Shown here piece after piece: positions 1 through 7,253 of a DNA stretch of 14,104 nucleotides. Each line of letters begins with the position of its first letter. The first letter of the stretch is position 1. The notes beneath the pieces are model-generated. The model did not search any database. It saw nothing but the letters and a program-made list of their open reading frames with translations, and had not been told where the DNA came from. The position numbers were made by a program, and so were the translations under genes. The stretch comes from Chloroflexota bacterium (lineage in GTDB: Bacteria; Chloroflexota; Limnocylindria; Limnocylindrales; Limnocylindraceae), in contig JAEMRB010000013.1 in the NCBI GenBank assembly GCA_016463555.1, positions 1 to 14,104 of the forward strand. The letters are read 5' to 3'.

Positions 1-394
1 GGGGGTTGCTTGGCCGAGCGCCACCCGAGAGGAAGCCCTTCAGCAGGCCGCGCTGGTAAAGGCCAGTGCCACCAACCACGATGGCGATCCCCGCTCCCCC
101 ACTCGCCTGGGCCTCGCCAGCGATGGCGGCGCGTGCTGCGTCGAGCCAGTCGTACAGGGTGAATGCATCGCTCGCCTCAGCAATATCGATGCATGCATGC
201 GGGCGAACGGCACGAATTTCGGCGCTGATCTTGTCGGTGCCGATGTCAAAGCCTCGAAACACCTGGCGTGAGTCTGCCGACACCAAGATTGAACCCACCC
301 CCGCAGCGTCAAGAGCGTCGACCAGCGCAAGCGCGGCGGCGCTCTTCCCTACCGCGGTAGGACCACCGATCGCGAGGATCGGTAGGGTCGGCAT
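1..394 (-). CDS. miaA: tRNA dimethylallyltransferase MiaA, N-terminal part (3' end outside window)
   Basis: MiaA transfers a dimethylallyl group to N6 of adenosine-37 in tRNAs that read codons starting with U, which stabilises codon-anticodon pairing. The window holds 131 codons from the start. The P-loop GPTAVGKS lies at residues 11-18. The family signature SADSRQVFRGFDIGTDK covers residues 39-55, with the catalytic Asp of DSRQ at 41. AFTLYDW is at 77-83 and VVGGTGLYQRGL at 106-117. The protein leaves the window before the tRNA-binding and C-terminal parts. The ATG at 394 follows the RNase Y stop after 1 bp (TAGCATG) and I see no Shine-Dalgarno site, so translation probably depends on ribosomes finishing rny. 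Identity is secure; completeness of the gene cannot be judged here. Confidence 0.95.
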   Translation of the reverse strand, partial: MPTLPILAIGGPTAVGKSAAALALVDALDAAGVGSILVSADSRQVFRGFDIGTDKISAEIRAVRPHACIDIAEASDAFTLYDWLDAARAAIAGEAQASGGAGIAIVVGGTGLYQRGLLKGFLSGGARPSNP

Positions 395-395
395 G

Positions 396-1922
396 CTATC
401 GGGCGTAATCAACCGCCCGTGTCTCTCGGATCACCGTGACGCGAATCTGGCCCGGATAGGCAAGCTGCTCTTCGATGCGCTTGACCACCTCGTGGGCAAT
501 CGTGCGCGCCTCTTCGTCGCTGACCTGATCAGGGCGAACCAAGATCCGCACCTCTCGGCCGGCCTGCACCGCGTAGACCTTCTCGACGCCCTCGAATCCG
601 AGTGCAATCTGCTGCAGATCTTCAAGGCGACGAAGATGGGCCTCGCCCTGGTCTCCACGTGCGCCAGGTCGTGCGGCGCTGATCGCATCCGCCACCTGCA
701 CAATTGGAGCTTCACGCGCGGTGCACTCCACCTCCTGATGGTGCGCAGCGATCGCGTTGACGATCCCCTCTGGCATACCGTGGCGACGCGCCAGGTCGGC
801 GCCGATCGCGGCGTGCGTTCCTTCGATCTCATGGTCGAGCGCCTTGCCGATGTCGTGGAGCAGGCCGCCGACCTTTGCGGCACGAATATCCATGCCGAGC
901 TCGCCAGCAACGGCTCCTGCGACTTGCGCGGTTTCAATCGAGTGGAGCAAGACGTTCTGGCCGAACGAGGTGCGCCACTGCAGCCGGCCAAGGATCCGAA
1001 GCAGCTCTGTTGGAATGCCAGTCACACCAACCTTGAGTGCGGCGGCTTCGCCGTTCTTCAGCGAGTCGGCATCGACTTCACCCTGCGCCTTCGCCACGAT
1101 CTCTTCGATGCGAATCGGATGAATACGCCCGTCCTGCATGAGGCGCTCAAGGGCGACACGCGCCACTTGGCGACGAACTGGGTCGAACGATGAGAGCGTG
1201 ACCTGCAGTGGGGTCTCATCGATGAGCAGCTCAACTCCTGTGGCCGCCTCAAGGGCGCGAATGTTGCGCCCCTCGCGACCGATCAGTCGGCCCTTCATCT
1301 CGTCGCTCGCGAGCTTCACGTGGGTGACGGAGTGTTCGGCGCTATGGTCCGCCGCAACGCGCTGCATCGCCGTCAGGATCATGTCGCGTGCTCGGTCGGC
1401 CGCATCCTCTTGGGCGCGTCGCTCCAGGGTTGCCTGCAGTCGCTTCGTCTCGCGCTCAGCCTCTTCGGTGAAGCGCGAGAGAACTTCGGTCCGAGCGGCC
1501 TCGGGGTCGAGCCCGGCGACCTCTGCAAGGCGCGTATTGACGTTTGCGCGGGCCACATCAAGGGCAACAGACTCATCAACGAGGGTGCGCTCGCGCTCAG
1601 CGATGGCGACCTCTCGACCGGCAAAGAAGCTCTCGCGCTCACCAAGGGTGACTTCGCGAAGGCGAAGGCGCTCGCCCTCTGCTGTCGCCGCGTCACGGTC
1701 GGCCTGTTGGGCGAGTTCGGCCTCGGCTCGCAGGCGTGAGATCTCTCCCTTGGCGCCAATCACCAGAGTGCTCTGCTGCTGGCGCGCCTCTTCGAGGATG
1801 GCGGCGGCTCGTCGGTTTGCGGCACGGATGGCGGCGGCGGCAATCACGCTACGCAGCGCGAGCCCGATCCCTACGCCGAATAGAGCAAACAACACGGGGG
1901 CGATCCCGTTCAAATCAGGCAT
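396..1922 (-). CDS. rny: Ribonuclease Y (membrane-anchored mRNA-decay endonuclease)
   Basis: RNase Y is a membrane-tethered endoribonuclease that starts mRNA decay in bacteria that often lack RNase E. The chosen product has 508 residues, close to the usual 510-520. A transmembrane helix spans about residues 8-33. A charged, Ala/Glu/Arg-rich coiled coil runs from about 36 to 195. The KH domain carries GRLIGREGRNIRALE at 211-225. The HD domain has the metal-binding HD pair at 356-357 (LLHDIGKALDHE) and AAHH at 392-395. The C-terminus VTVIRETRAVDYAR is typical of the family. An upstream in-frame ATG at 2030 would add 36 residues unlike the family. I chose the ATG at 1922 because AGGAG sits 6 nt before it and it places the membrane helix at the N-terminus. 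miaA follows after 1 bp. A candidate promoter and hairpins lie upstream. Confidence 0.96.
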   Translation of the reverse strand: MPDLNGIAPVLFALFGVGIGLALRSVIAAAAIRAANRRAAAILEEARQQQSTLVIGAKGEISRLRAEAELAQQADRDAATAEGERLRLREVTLGERESFFAGREVAIAERERTLVDESVALDVARANVNTRLAEVAGLDPEAARTEVLSRFTEEAERETKRLQATLERRAQEDAADRARDMILTAMQRVAADHSAEHSVTHVKLASDEMKGRLIGREGRNIRALEAATGVELLIDETPLQVTLSSFDPVRRQVARVALERLMQDGRIHPIRIEEIVAKAQGEVDADSLKNGEAAALKVGVTGIPTELLRILGRLQWRTSFGQNVLLHSIETAQVAGAVAGELGMDIRAAKVGGLLHDIGKALDHEIEGTHAAIGADLARRHGMPEGIVNAIAAHHQEVECTAREAPIVQVADAISAARPGARGDQGEAHLRRLEDLQQIALGFEGVEKVYAVQAGREVRILVRPDQVSDEEARTIAHEVVKRIEEQLAYPGQIRVTVIRETRAVDYAR

Positions 1923-1928
1923 GACGCT

Positions 1929-1933
1929 CTCCT
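1929..1933 (-). promoter_or_regulatory. Ribosome binding site that sets the rny start
   Basis: On the minus strand AGGAG is followed by six bases (AGCGTC) and then the ATG at 1922. It supports 1922 over the upstream in-frame ATG at 2030. The 5' end of this site directly abuts the hairpin at 1934-1957. Confidence 0.8.
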
Positions 1934-1957
1934 GCCAGGCTGGCCCCGCGGCCTGGC
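1934..1957 (-). other. Hairpin directly upstream of the rny ribosome binding site
   Basis: On the minus strand, GCCAGGC (1957-1951) pairs perfectly with GCCTGGC (1940-1934) around a 10-nt loop. The 3' arm ends at the first base of the rny Shine-Dalgarno region. There is no U-run, so it is not an intrinsic terminator. Its position suggests a role in translation or stability of the rny mRNA, which is inference. Confidence 0.5.
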
Positions 1958-1979
1958 TCGCGGTAAATAGGTCAAATGC

Positions 1980-1994
1980 CCAGCCAAAGGCTGG
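1980..1994 (-). other. Short hairpin in the rny leader
   Basis: CCAGCC, loop TTT, GGCTGG on the minus strand forms a 6-bp perfect stem. If the candidate promoter at 2002-2030 is used, this hairpin would sit at the extreme 5' end of the transcript. Its 3' arm GGCTGG could instead pair with the CCAGCC inside the next hairpin (1934-1957), so the two structures could be mutually exclusive. Confidence 0.45.
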
Positions 1995-2001
1995 AGAGGA
2001 G

Positions 2002-2030
2002 AGGCTACGCCTACCCGCCAGATCGGTCAA
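2002..2030 (-). promoter_or_regulatory. Candidate sigma-70-type promoter for rny-miaA
   Basis: On the minus strand TTGACC (2030-2025, five of six matches to TTGACA) is followed after exactly 17 bp by TAGCCT (2007-2002, three of six matches to TATAAT). It lies in the 135-bp gap between recX and rny, the largest gap in the leftward run. A start near 1995 would give a leader of about 70 nt. A second TTTGACC at 1976-1970 has no matching -10. The weak -10 keeps confidence moderate. Confidence 0.45.
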
Positions 2031-2057
2031 ACGCCCGTGGTGCTGAGCGTGGCGAGG

Positions 2058-2666
2058 CTACTCCTCTTCGGCGCCCCCCTCCGACAGCGCGGCTCGAGTC
2101 TCCGACTCCACGCGTTCCCGGGCCAGGCGCCAGGAGAGGGCACTTGGGAAACCCCGTCGGGCGAGCCCCTGGGCCAGTCGCTGCACCTCGGCGCGGGCGT
2201 CACCGCCACGCAGGCGTAACTTGGCGAGGGCGGCACGTGCGGCGCGCTCCTCTGCCCCCTCTGCGTGCTCTTCGACGACGCGCAGGGTCGCCCCCCAGAC
2301 TGGCTCAGCGCTTTGCGCCTCCCCCGCTGCGCGCTGTGCCAGCAGTCGCTGCGCGAGCTCCTCGTCGATGCCGCGTCGTTTCAGCTCCTGCAGCAGCGCA
2401 CGATCGCCACGCTGTCGCGATCGGTCACGCGAATCGAGGAGCGCCTGCCCGAACCGCTCGTCATCAACCAGGCCAATCTCAACGAGGCGCGCAACTGCAG
2501 TGCGCACATGTTCTTCCGGATATCCGGCGGTGATCAGGCGCTCTTCAAGACTCTTGCGCGAGCGCGGTGCACCGCTGAGCGAGCGTGCAGCCGCCTCCAA
2601 TACATCAGAGGCTTCTGCCGCTGCTCGGCGGGCTTTCTGCGCTTCAGGGTCGCGGCGACGCGCCAC
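2058..2666 (-). CDS. recX: Regulatory protein RecX
   Basis: RecX binds RecA filaments and limits or modulates RecA activity. The product has 202 residues and is all-helical in composition. The family core is visible: SRKSLEERLITAGYPEEHV at about 36-54, then LVEIGLVDDERFGQALLDSR, then ALLQELKRRGIDEELA, which are the repeated three-helix RecX motifs. The N-terminus is basic and the C-terminus ends in acidic GGAEEE. The start is a GTG at 2666, 9 bp after the recA stop. A GGAG overlaps the recA stop but is about 12 nt from the GTG, longer than usual, so RecX is probably made at a lower level than RecA. The recA stop codon TAA is in the recX frame, with three sense codons between. Adjacency to recA strongly supports the call. 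Confidence 0.93.
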   Translation of the reverse strand: MARRRDPEAQKARRAAAEASDVLEAAARSLSGAPRSRKSLEERLITAGYPEEHVRTAVARLVEIGLVDDERFGQALLDSRDRSRQRGDRALLQELKRRGIDEELAQRLLAQRAAGEAQSAEPVWGATLRVVEEHAEGAEERAARAALAKLRLRGGDARAEVQRLAQGLARRGFPSALSWRLARERVESETRAALSEGGAEEE

Positions 2667-2675
2667 GACGCACCG

Positions 2676-3758
2676 TTACTCCGCTTCGGGAGCGACGGCG
2701 GCGGGAATCTCAAGCGTCGTGGAGACTGAGCGAAGCTTCGCGTCAATCTCTGCGGCAACTTCAGGGTTCGCCTTGAGGAACTCCTTCGACTGCTCTCGTC
2801 CTTGGCCGAGGCGCACGTCGCCATAGTTGAACCAGGCGCCGGTCTTGGAGATCACATCGGCTGCAACACCAACGTCGAGCAGGCCGCCCGCCATGCTGAT
2901 CCCTTCGCCGTACATGATGTCGAACTCGGCGATGCGGAATGGCGCGGCCACCTTGTTCTTCACCACCTTCACGCGCACGCGAGAGCCGACCGCCTCAGTG
3001 GCGTTCTTAATAGTCTCGATTCGTCGAATGTCGAGTCGAACTGAGGCGTAGAACTTCAGCGCACGACCGCCTGGGGTCGTCTCTGGGCTGCCGTACATGA
3101 CCCCGATCTTCTCGCGCAGCTGGTTGGTGAAGAGCAGCACCGTGTTGGAACGGGCTACTGCACCGGTCAGCTTGCGGAGCGCCTGGCTCATGAGGCGTGC
3201 CTGAATACCGACAAATGAGTCACCCATCTCGCCCTCGATCTCAGCGCGTGGCACGAGTGCCGCAACTGAGTCGATGACAACGATGTCAACGCCGCCTGAA
3301 CGGATCAGGGTTTCGGCGATCTCGAGTGCCTGCTCGCCGGTGTCTGGCTGGCTGACAAGCAGCTCGTTCACGTTCACACCAGTCTGTGCGGCATACGCTG
3401 AATCGAGCGCATGCTCGACGTCAATGAATGCGGCCACGCCACCGCGGCGCTGTGCCTCGGCAATGATGTGCTGGGCGATCGTGGTCTTACCCGACGATTC
3501 TGGCCCGAAGATTTCGCTGATGCGACCCTTAGGTAGGCCACCAACACCAAGGGCGATATCGAGTGAGATCGCTCCGGTTGGGATGGAATCAATCGCGAGT
3601 CGCTCGCGTGAGCCGAGCTTCATGATCGCACCGCGACCGAACTGCTTCTCAATGGTGAGGATCGCCGCTTCAACTGCGCGACTGCGCTCAGTGGAGGGCT
3701 TCCCCTCCTCCTTTGGCTCGACGGCTGCGCTCTTCTTGGATTCGCTCTTCTCTGCCAT
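2676..3758 (-). CDS. recA: Recombinase RecA
   Basis: RecA forms ATP-dependent filaments on single-stranded DNA, drives strand exchange in recombinational repair, and promotes LexA-type cleavage where an SOS system exists. The product has 360 residues. A Lys/Glu-rich N-terminal tail of about 25 residues precedes the core. Walker A GPESSGKT is at 85-92 and Walker B VVIDS at 160-164. Loop L1 region [18 protein letters not shown] spans 175-192. [21 protein letters not shown] at 211-231 covers the L2 region. The C-terminal tail is only mildly acidic (PEAE). The ATG at 3758 has AAGGAG at 3770-3765 with 6-nt spacing. The tgt stop TAA lies between that site and the ATG. There is thus no separate recA intergenic promoter; transcription would come from upstream genes or from inside tgt. 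Confidence 0.98.
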   Translation of the reverse strand: MAEKSESKKSAAVEPKEEGKPSTERSRAVEAAILTIEKQFGRGAIMKLGSRERLAIDSIPTGAISLDIALGVGGLPKGRISEIFGPESSGKTTIAQHIIAEAQRRGGVAAFIDVEHALDSAYAAQTGVNVNELLVSQPDTGEQALEIAETLIRSGGVDIVVIDSVAALVPRAEIEGEMGDSFVGIQARLMSQALRKLTGAVARSNTVLLFTNQLREKIGVMYGSPETTPGGRALKFYASVRLDIRRIETIKNATEAVGSRVRVKVVKNKVAAPFRIAEFDIMYGEGISMAGGLLDVGVAADVISKTGAWFNYGDVRLGQGREQSKEFLKANPEVAAEIDAKLRSVSTTLEIPAAVAPEAE

Positions 3759-3761
3759 GGG

Positions 3762-5000
3762 TTACTCCTTATCTTCCGACGCTACAGCCCTCTTCTGCTG
3801 AGCTCCTCGCAGTCTGCCTGCCGCGGCGTACCGCGGCTGCATCGCACCGCGCTCTGGCACGGCGCCCGGCTCATCGCCGGCTCCAAGTCGGGGGGTCCCC
3901 GGCCCCCCAGCCGCAGCCCGAAGGCGCGGCAGTTCAGCGGCGAGTGTACCCGACGCGATGGCTCTCCGAACCTCCCCCATGAAGGCGCTCATATGGCGCA
4001 GGTTGTGGATCGTGAGAAGGCGGTATGCCAGCAGCTCCTCGGCTCGGAAGAGGTGCGCCAGGTAGGCACGGCTAAAGCGCCGACAGGTGCTGCAATCACA
4101 CTGGGCATCGACGGGCTCCTGCTCGTCGAGGTGGCGCGCGTTGCGCAGATTGAGGCGCCCCCCAGTGACCCAGGCCTGCCCATTGCGGGCAACCCGGGCG
4201 GGCAGGACGGAGTCGAAGAGGTCAACGCCGCGAAGGACGGCCTCAAGCAGGTCAACTGGCGATCCGAGACCCATCAAGTAGCGAACGCGAAGATCCCCCT
4301 CAAGCGCGGTAACGGTGGCGTCGATAGCGGTGTTGCGCTGCTCTGGGGTTTCGTCCCCCGCAAGCCCGCCAAGGTTGATCCCATCAAACGGCAGCGAGCG
4401 GATGTAGGTGGCAGATTCGGCGCGCAGTTCGGGGTTGATTCCACCCTGCGCAATGCCGAAGAGCGCCTGGCCTGGGCGGCTGTGAGCACGTAGCGAACGA
4501 ACCGCCCAACGATGTGTGCGATCCATCGCTCGTCGCACCTCACGATCGGTGCTCCCCTCTGGCATCACCGGCTGATCAAAGGCAACGGCAATGTCTGGCC
4601 CGAGTGCCTGCTGCACCTCTATTGATCGCTCAGGCGTAAAGAGATGCATGGAGCCATCGAGATGACTGCTGAACTTCGCACCCTCTTCGTTGATGCGCAT
4701 CAGTGGCCCAAGGGAGACCACCTGAAATCCACCCGAGTCGGTCAGGATCGGTCGATCCCACTGCATGAACTCGTGGAGGCCGCCGAAGCGCTGCACACGC
4801 TCATGCCCTGGGCGCAGATAGAGGTGATAGGTGTTGGCGAGGATGATCTGGGCACCGAGCGCCTTCAGCTCTTCTGGATCGAGTGACTTCACCGTGGCGT
4901 TCGTGCCGACGGGCATGAAGTCTGGCGTCTGCACGACACCGTGACCTAAACGCAGCTCACCCGCTCGGGCTCGCGACGACTTGTCCTGCGCGGTAATCAT
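3762..5000 (-). CDS. tgt: tRNA-guanine transglycosylase Tgt, with C-terminal extension
   Basis: Tgt exchanges guanine-34 in tRNAs with GUN anticodons for a 7-deazaguanine base (preQ1 in most bacteria). The product has 412 residues against about 375 for the family. TDSGGFQVVSL at 87-97 carries the catalytic Asp88. The nucleophile is Asp263 in LFDSVLPAR (usual bacterial form FDCVLPTR). The zinc site is complete: Cys301, Cys303, Cys306 and His332. The family core ends near residue 355. The last 57 residues, rich in Gly, Ala, Arg and Pro, are extra. Two pocket motifs differ from the bacterial norm: FDQPVMP replaces FDECTPYP, and GGLAGDE replaces GGLAVGE. The ATG at 5000 is the only ATG, GTG or TTG in this frame after ruvB, but it has no good Shine-Dalgarno. 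The open frame continues upstream through the 74-bp gap, ending in AQF just before the Met, so a non-standard earlier start is possible. Confidence 0.94.
   Translation of the reverse strand: MITAQDKSSRARAGELRLGHGVVQTPDFMPVGTNATVKSLDPEELKALGAQIILANTYHLYLRPGHERVQRFGGLHEFMQWDRPILTDSGGFQVVSLGPLMRINEEGAKFSSHLDGSMHLFTPERSIEVQQALGPDIAVAFDQPVMPEGSTDREVRRAMDRTHRWAVRSLRAHSRPGQALFGIAQGGINPELRAESATYIRSLPFDGINLGGLAGDETPEQRNTAIDATVTALEGDLRVRYLMGLGSPVDLLEAVLRGVDLFDSVLPARVARNGQAWVTGGRLNLRNARHLDEQEPVDAQCDCSTCRRFSRAYLAHLFRAEELLAYRLLTIHNLRHMSAFMGEVRRAIASGTLAAELPRLRAAAGGPGTPRLGAGDEPGAVPERGAMQPRYAAAGRLRGAQQKRAVASEDKE
3765..3770 (-). promoter_or_regulatory. Strong ribosome binding site for recA inside the end of tgt
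   Basis: AAGGAG on the minus strand is followed by TAA (the tgt stop), CCC and the recA ATG at 3758, a spacing of 6 nt. Ribosomes ending tgt stop on top of the recA start site, so the two genes are likely translationally coupled. Confidence 0.8.
3820..3908 (-). other. Cluster of three GC hairpins in the tgt tail, upstream of recA
   Basis: Three perfect inverted repeats lie within 89 bp. At 3820-3837 GCCGCGG and CCGCGGC flank loop CGTA (7-bp stem). At 3866-3880 CCGGC and GCCGG flank TCATC (5-bp stem). At 3890-3908 GGGGGG and CCCCCC flank a 7-nt loop (plus-strand orientation). None has a U-run on the transcribed strand, so none is a standard terminator. All three fall in the segment that encodes the non-conserved Tgt extension. 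High GC content makes some chance hairpins likely. Confidence 0.45.
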
Positions 5001-5074
5001 GAACTGTGCCGCACCACCGGCGCGCGCTGGCAGCGTGGTTGGATCAGAGAGCGCAGCGAAGTGCGCCGGTCGGT

Positions 5075-6079
5075 TCAGCGTTTGCCCCAGAGTGAAGCCG
5101 AGCCCTTGCCGAGATGTGCACGGGCCGCTTCGGTTACAACGCGACCCTGTGGCGTGCGGTCAATGAACCCGATTCGCAGCAGGTACGGCTCAAAGACATC
5201 TTCGAGCGCGTCGGTGGATTCACCGAGCAGTGCCGCCATCGCGGCCACGCCTACTGGTCCCCCATTGAACTTCTCAATCATGACGGTGAGGAGCTTACGA
5301 TCGGTTGCATCGAGGCCCGCCTCATCGATCTGCAGCCCCTGCAGTGCCTGCGCTGCGGCCTCAACGGTGATGTTGGAGGAGCCGGCGACCTGCACCTCAT
5401 CGCGAACGCGGCGCAAGAGGCGATTTGCAACGCGTGGCGTGCCGCGACTCCGCGCCGCAATCAGCGCGGCGGCATCAGCGGCGATCTCAATCCCGAGGAT
5501 TCCAGCCGAGCGGCGGACGATTGCAGCGAGATCGGCATCGTCGTAGAAGTCGAGGCGCTGCACGGCACCGAAGCGATCGCGCAGCGGCGAAGAGAGCATG
5601 CCGACACGAGTGGTGGCGCCGATGAGCGTGAATGGTGCAATGTCGAGTCGCAGCGACTGCGCCGAGCCGCGGTTGCCAATGACGATGTCAATGGAGCGGT
5701 CTTCCATTGCGGGATAGAGCACCTCTTCGACCGCTCGGCCGAGGCGGTGGATCTCATCAATGAAGAGCACCTGTCGCGCGGTGAGGTCGGTAAGGATCGC
5801 CGCCATCTGTCCGCCGTGCTCGATGGCTGGCCCTGAGGTAAAGCGGATCTCCACGCCAAGCTCCTTGGCGACGATCGCTGCCAGGGTGGTCTTCCCGAGC
5901 CCTGGGGGTCCGTGCAGCAGGAGGTGGTCGGCAGCTTCTCCGCGTTCGCGTGCCGCCTGTAGCAGCGTGGTGAGCGAGCGCTTCGCCTCCACTTGGCCGA
6001 TGTACTCCCCGAGTGATGCAGGGCGCAGCGTGGCTTCGGCGCTCAGCTCCGCGGCGTCGGTGCGCAACTCGCCGCTCAT
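5075..6079 (-). CDS. ruvB: Holliday junction branch-migration ATPase RuvB
   Basis: RuvB hexamers, loaded by RuvA, pump DNA through Holliday junctions for RuvC to resolve. The product has 334 residues, the normal length. Walker A GPPGLGKT is at 57-64. Walker B LFIDEIH is at 105-111. Sensor 1 IGATTR is at 153-158. The [17 protein letters not shown] stretch at 211-227 holds the sensor-2-type arginine region. The C-terminal winged helix includes [21 protein letters not shown]. The ATG at 6079 overlaps the ruvA stop by 4 bp (ATGA) and has AAGGAG 5 nt upstream inside ruvA. The call is unambiguous. Confidence 0.98.
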   Translation of the reverse strand: MSGELRTDAAELSAEATLRPASLGEYIGQVEAKRSLTTLLQAARERGEAADHLLLHGPPGLGKTTLAAIVAKELGVEIRFTSGPAIEHGGQMAAILTDLTARQVLFIDEIHRLGRAVEEVLYPAMEDRSIDIVIGNRGSAQSLRLDIAPFTLIGATTRVGMLSSPLRDRFGAVQRLDFYDDADLAAIVRRSAGILGIEIAADAAALIAARSRGTPRVANRLLRRVRDEVQVAGSSNITVEAAAQALQGLQIDEAGLDATDRKLLTVMIEKFNGGPVGVAAMAALLGESTDALEDVFEPYLLRIGFIDRTPQGRVVTEAARAHLGKGSASLWGKR

Positions 6080-6663
6080 GCTCGCTCCTTGAGGGCGGCA
6101 CGAAGGCGATCTGCGAGCGGCGCAGTGGCGAGCGCAGCGTTGGCAGAGACGGCAGCAGCCATCTCTTTCGCCTCCCGGGCTGGGAAGCCGAGACTGCGGA
6201 GGGCGCCTTGCAGGTCGCGATCCGCATCGTCCTTTGCGCCAACCTCGGTCTCCGCTGAAGCCTCTCGGCTCATGCGGTCACCGAGCTCAACGATGATGCG
6301 CGCTGCGAGCCGCTTCCCTACCCCAGGGGCCTTGGCGATGAGCGCTTCGTCACCGTCGACCAGTGCGCGGCGGAGGAGATCTGGTCCGTGCGTGGCGAGG
6401 AGCGCAATCGCAACCTTTGGACCCACACCGGTCACATCAAGCAGGGTGGCGAATAGCCGCGCCTGGTCGCGTGTGGGAAAGCCTACGAGCGCTTCGCTGT
6501 CTTCGCGCACGATGTGGTGCAGATAGAGCTCAAGCACGGCACCCTCGGTTGCGGTGCTTAGGACTGCCGGCAGCGTGCGGATGCGTAGTCCGAGGCCGTT
6601 TGCGCTGATCACCACGGCGTCGTCCTCGACCCAGAGCACCGAGCCGTGGATGTGGGCGTACAT
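6076..6663 (-). CDS. ruvA: Holliday junction DNA-binding subunit RuvA
   Basis: RuvA tetramers bind the four-way junction and recruit RuvB. The product has 195 residues, as expected. The N-terminal OB-fold domain starts [15 protein letters not shown]. Domain II has the two helix-hairpin-helix motifs: [16 protein letters not shown] at about 73-88 and [19 protein letters not shown] at about 108-126. An acidic linker (about 133-149) leads to the small C-terminal domain, [19 protein letters not shown], which contacts RuvB. The ATG at 6663 follows the ruvC stop by 2 bp. GGGAGG at 6677-6672, inside ruvC, serves as its ribosome binding site with 8-nt spacing. Confidence 0.97.
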   Translation of the reverse strand: MYAHIHGSVLWVEDDAVVISANGLGLRIRTLPAVLSTATEGAVLELYLHHIVREDSEALVGFPTRDQARLFATLLDVTGVGPKVAIALLATHGPDLLRRALVDGDEALIAKAPGVGKRLAARIIVELGDRMSREASAETEVGAKDDADRDLQGALRSLGFPAREAKEMAAAVSANAALATAPLADRLRAALKERA

Positions 6664-6665
6664 GG

Positions 6666-7253
6666 CTACGACCTCCCAGCGCGCAGGGCGGCGCGCACCG
6701 CTCGATCAAATCCGCTCTCTGCAGCAACCGCAGCAGCAGCAGAGCGATCGAGGCGCGAAGAGCCGGAGCGATGTTCCATCTTGCGCGCGCCGGCACCCCA
6801 GAGTGCCAGGGCCAGTGCATCGGCTGCATCGTCTGGAGTTGGCGCCGTCTGCAGCGCGAGGAGCTTCGTAATCGCTTTTGTCACCGCCGCCTTGGTCGCG
6901 CGGCCTTCACCAGCGATCGCACGCTTCATCTCGGAGGGCGTGGCCTCAACCACCTCAATGTTGTGATCGGTAGCAATCAGCAGGGCGACGCCGCGCACGG
7001 CGCCGATCGCGATAGCTGTCTGCACGTTGGATTGCGAGAAGATGCGCTCAATGGCAATGCGATCTGGTCGGTGCTCCTCAATGAGCGCCGTGACGCCATC
7101 TCGCAAGATGCTCAGTCGAGCACCGAGTGTCAGCGTTGCTGCAGTGCGGAGTGCGCCGTGGGCGACATGTGCCGGGCGCGCGCCACCCGCATCTACAACG
7201 CCCCAGCCGAAGGTTGCCGTTCCCGGGTCAAGTCCCAGGACACGCATGCTCAT
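6666..7253 (-). CDS. ruvC: Crossover junction endodeoxyribonuclease RuvC
   Basis: RuvC cuts Holliday junctions symmetrically and completes resolution with RuvAB. The product has 195 residues against the usual 160-175. All four metal-binding acidic residues of the RNase H-like active site are visible: Asp9 in LGLDPGT, Glu69 in IAIERIF, and Asp142 and Asp145 in PDDAADALALAL. FSQSNVQTAIAIGAVRGVAL at 72-91 matches the family core. The extra length is an Arg/Ala/Ser-rich tail after about residue 153. The ATG at 7253 overlaps the yebC stop (ATGA). A second ATG two codons later (MR VLGLDPG) is an equally good start. Confidence 0.97.
   Translation of the reverse strand: MSMRVLGLDPGTATFGWGVVDAGGARPAHVAHGALRTAATLTLGARLSILRDGVTALIEEHRPDRIAIERIFSQSNVQTAIAIGAVRGVALLIATDHNIEVVEATPSEMKRAIAGEGRATKAAVTKAITKLLALQTAPTPDDAADALALALWGAGARKMEHRSGSSRLDRSAAAAVAAESGFDRAVRAALRAGRS

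Noticed and set aside
1980..1994. Hairpin after recX as an intrinsic terminator
   Set aside because: The stem is only 6 bp and no U-run follows on the minus strand. It is better described as part of the rny leader.
66..2046. Long open frames on the plus strand across miaA and rny
   Set aside because: Their translations are low-complexity Arg/Ser/Ala sequence without family motifs, and they lie exactly opposite well-supported genes. High GC content at third codon positions produces such open antisense frames.
3759..4000. LexA/SOS-type operator before recA
   Set aside because: No GAAC-N4-GTTC-like or other recognised SOS box was seen. The region is coding for the Tgt tail.
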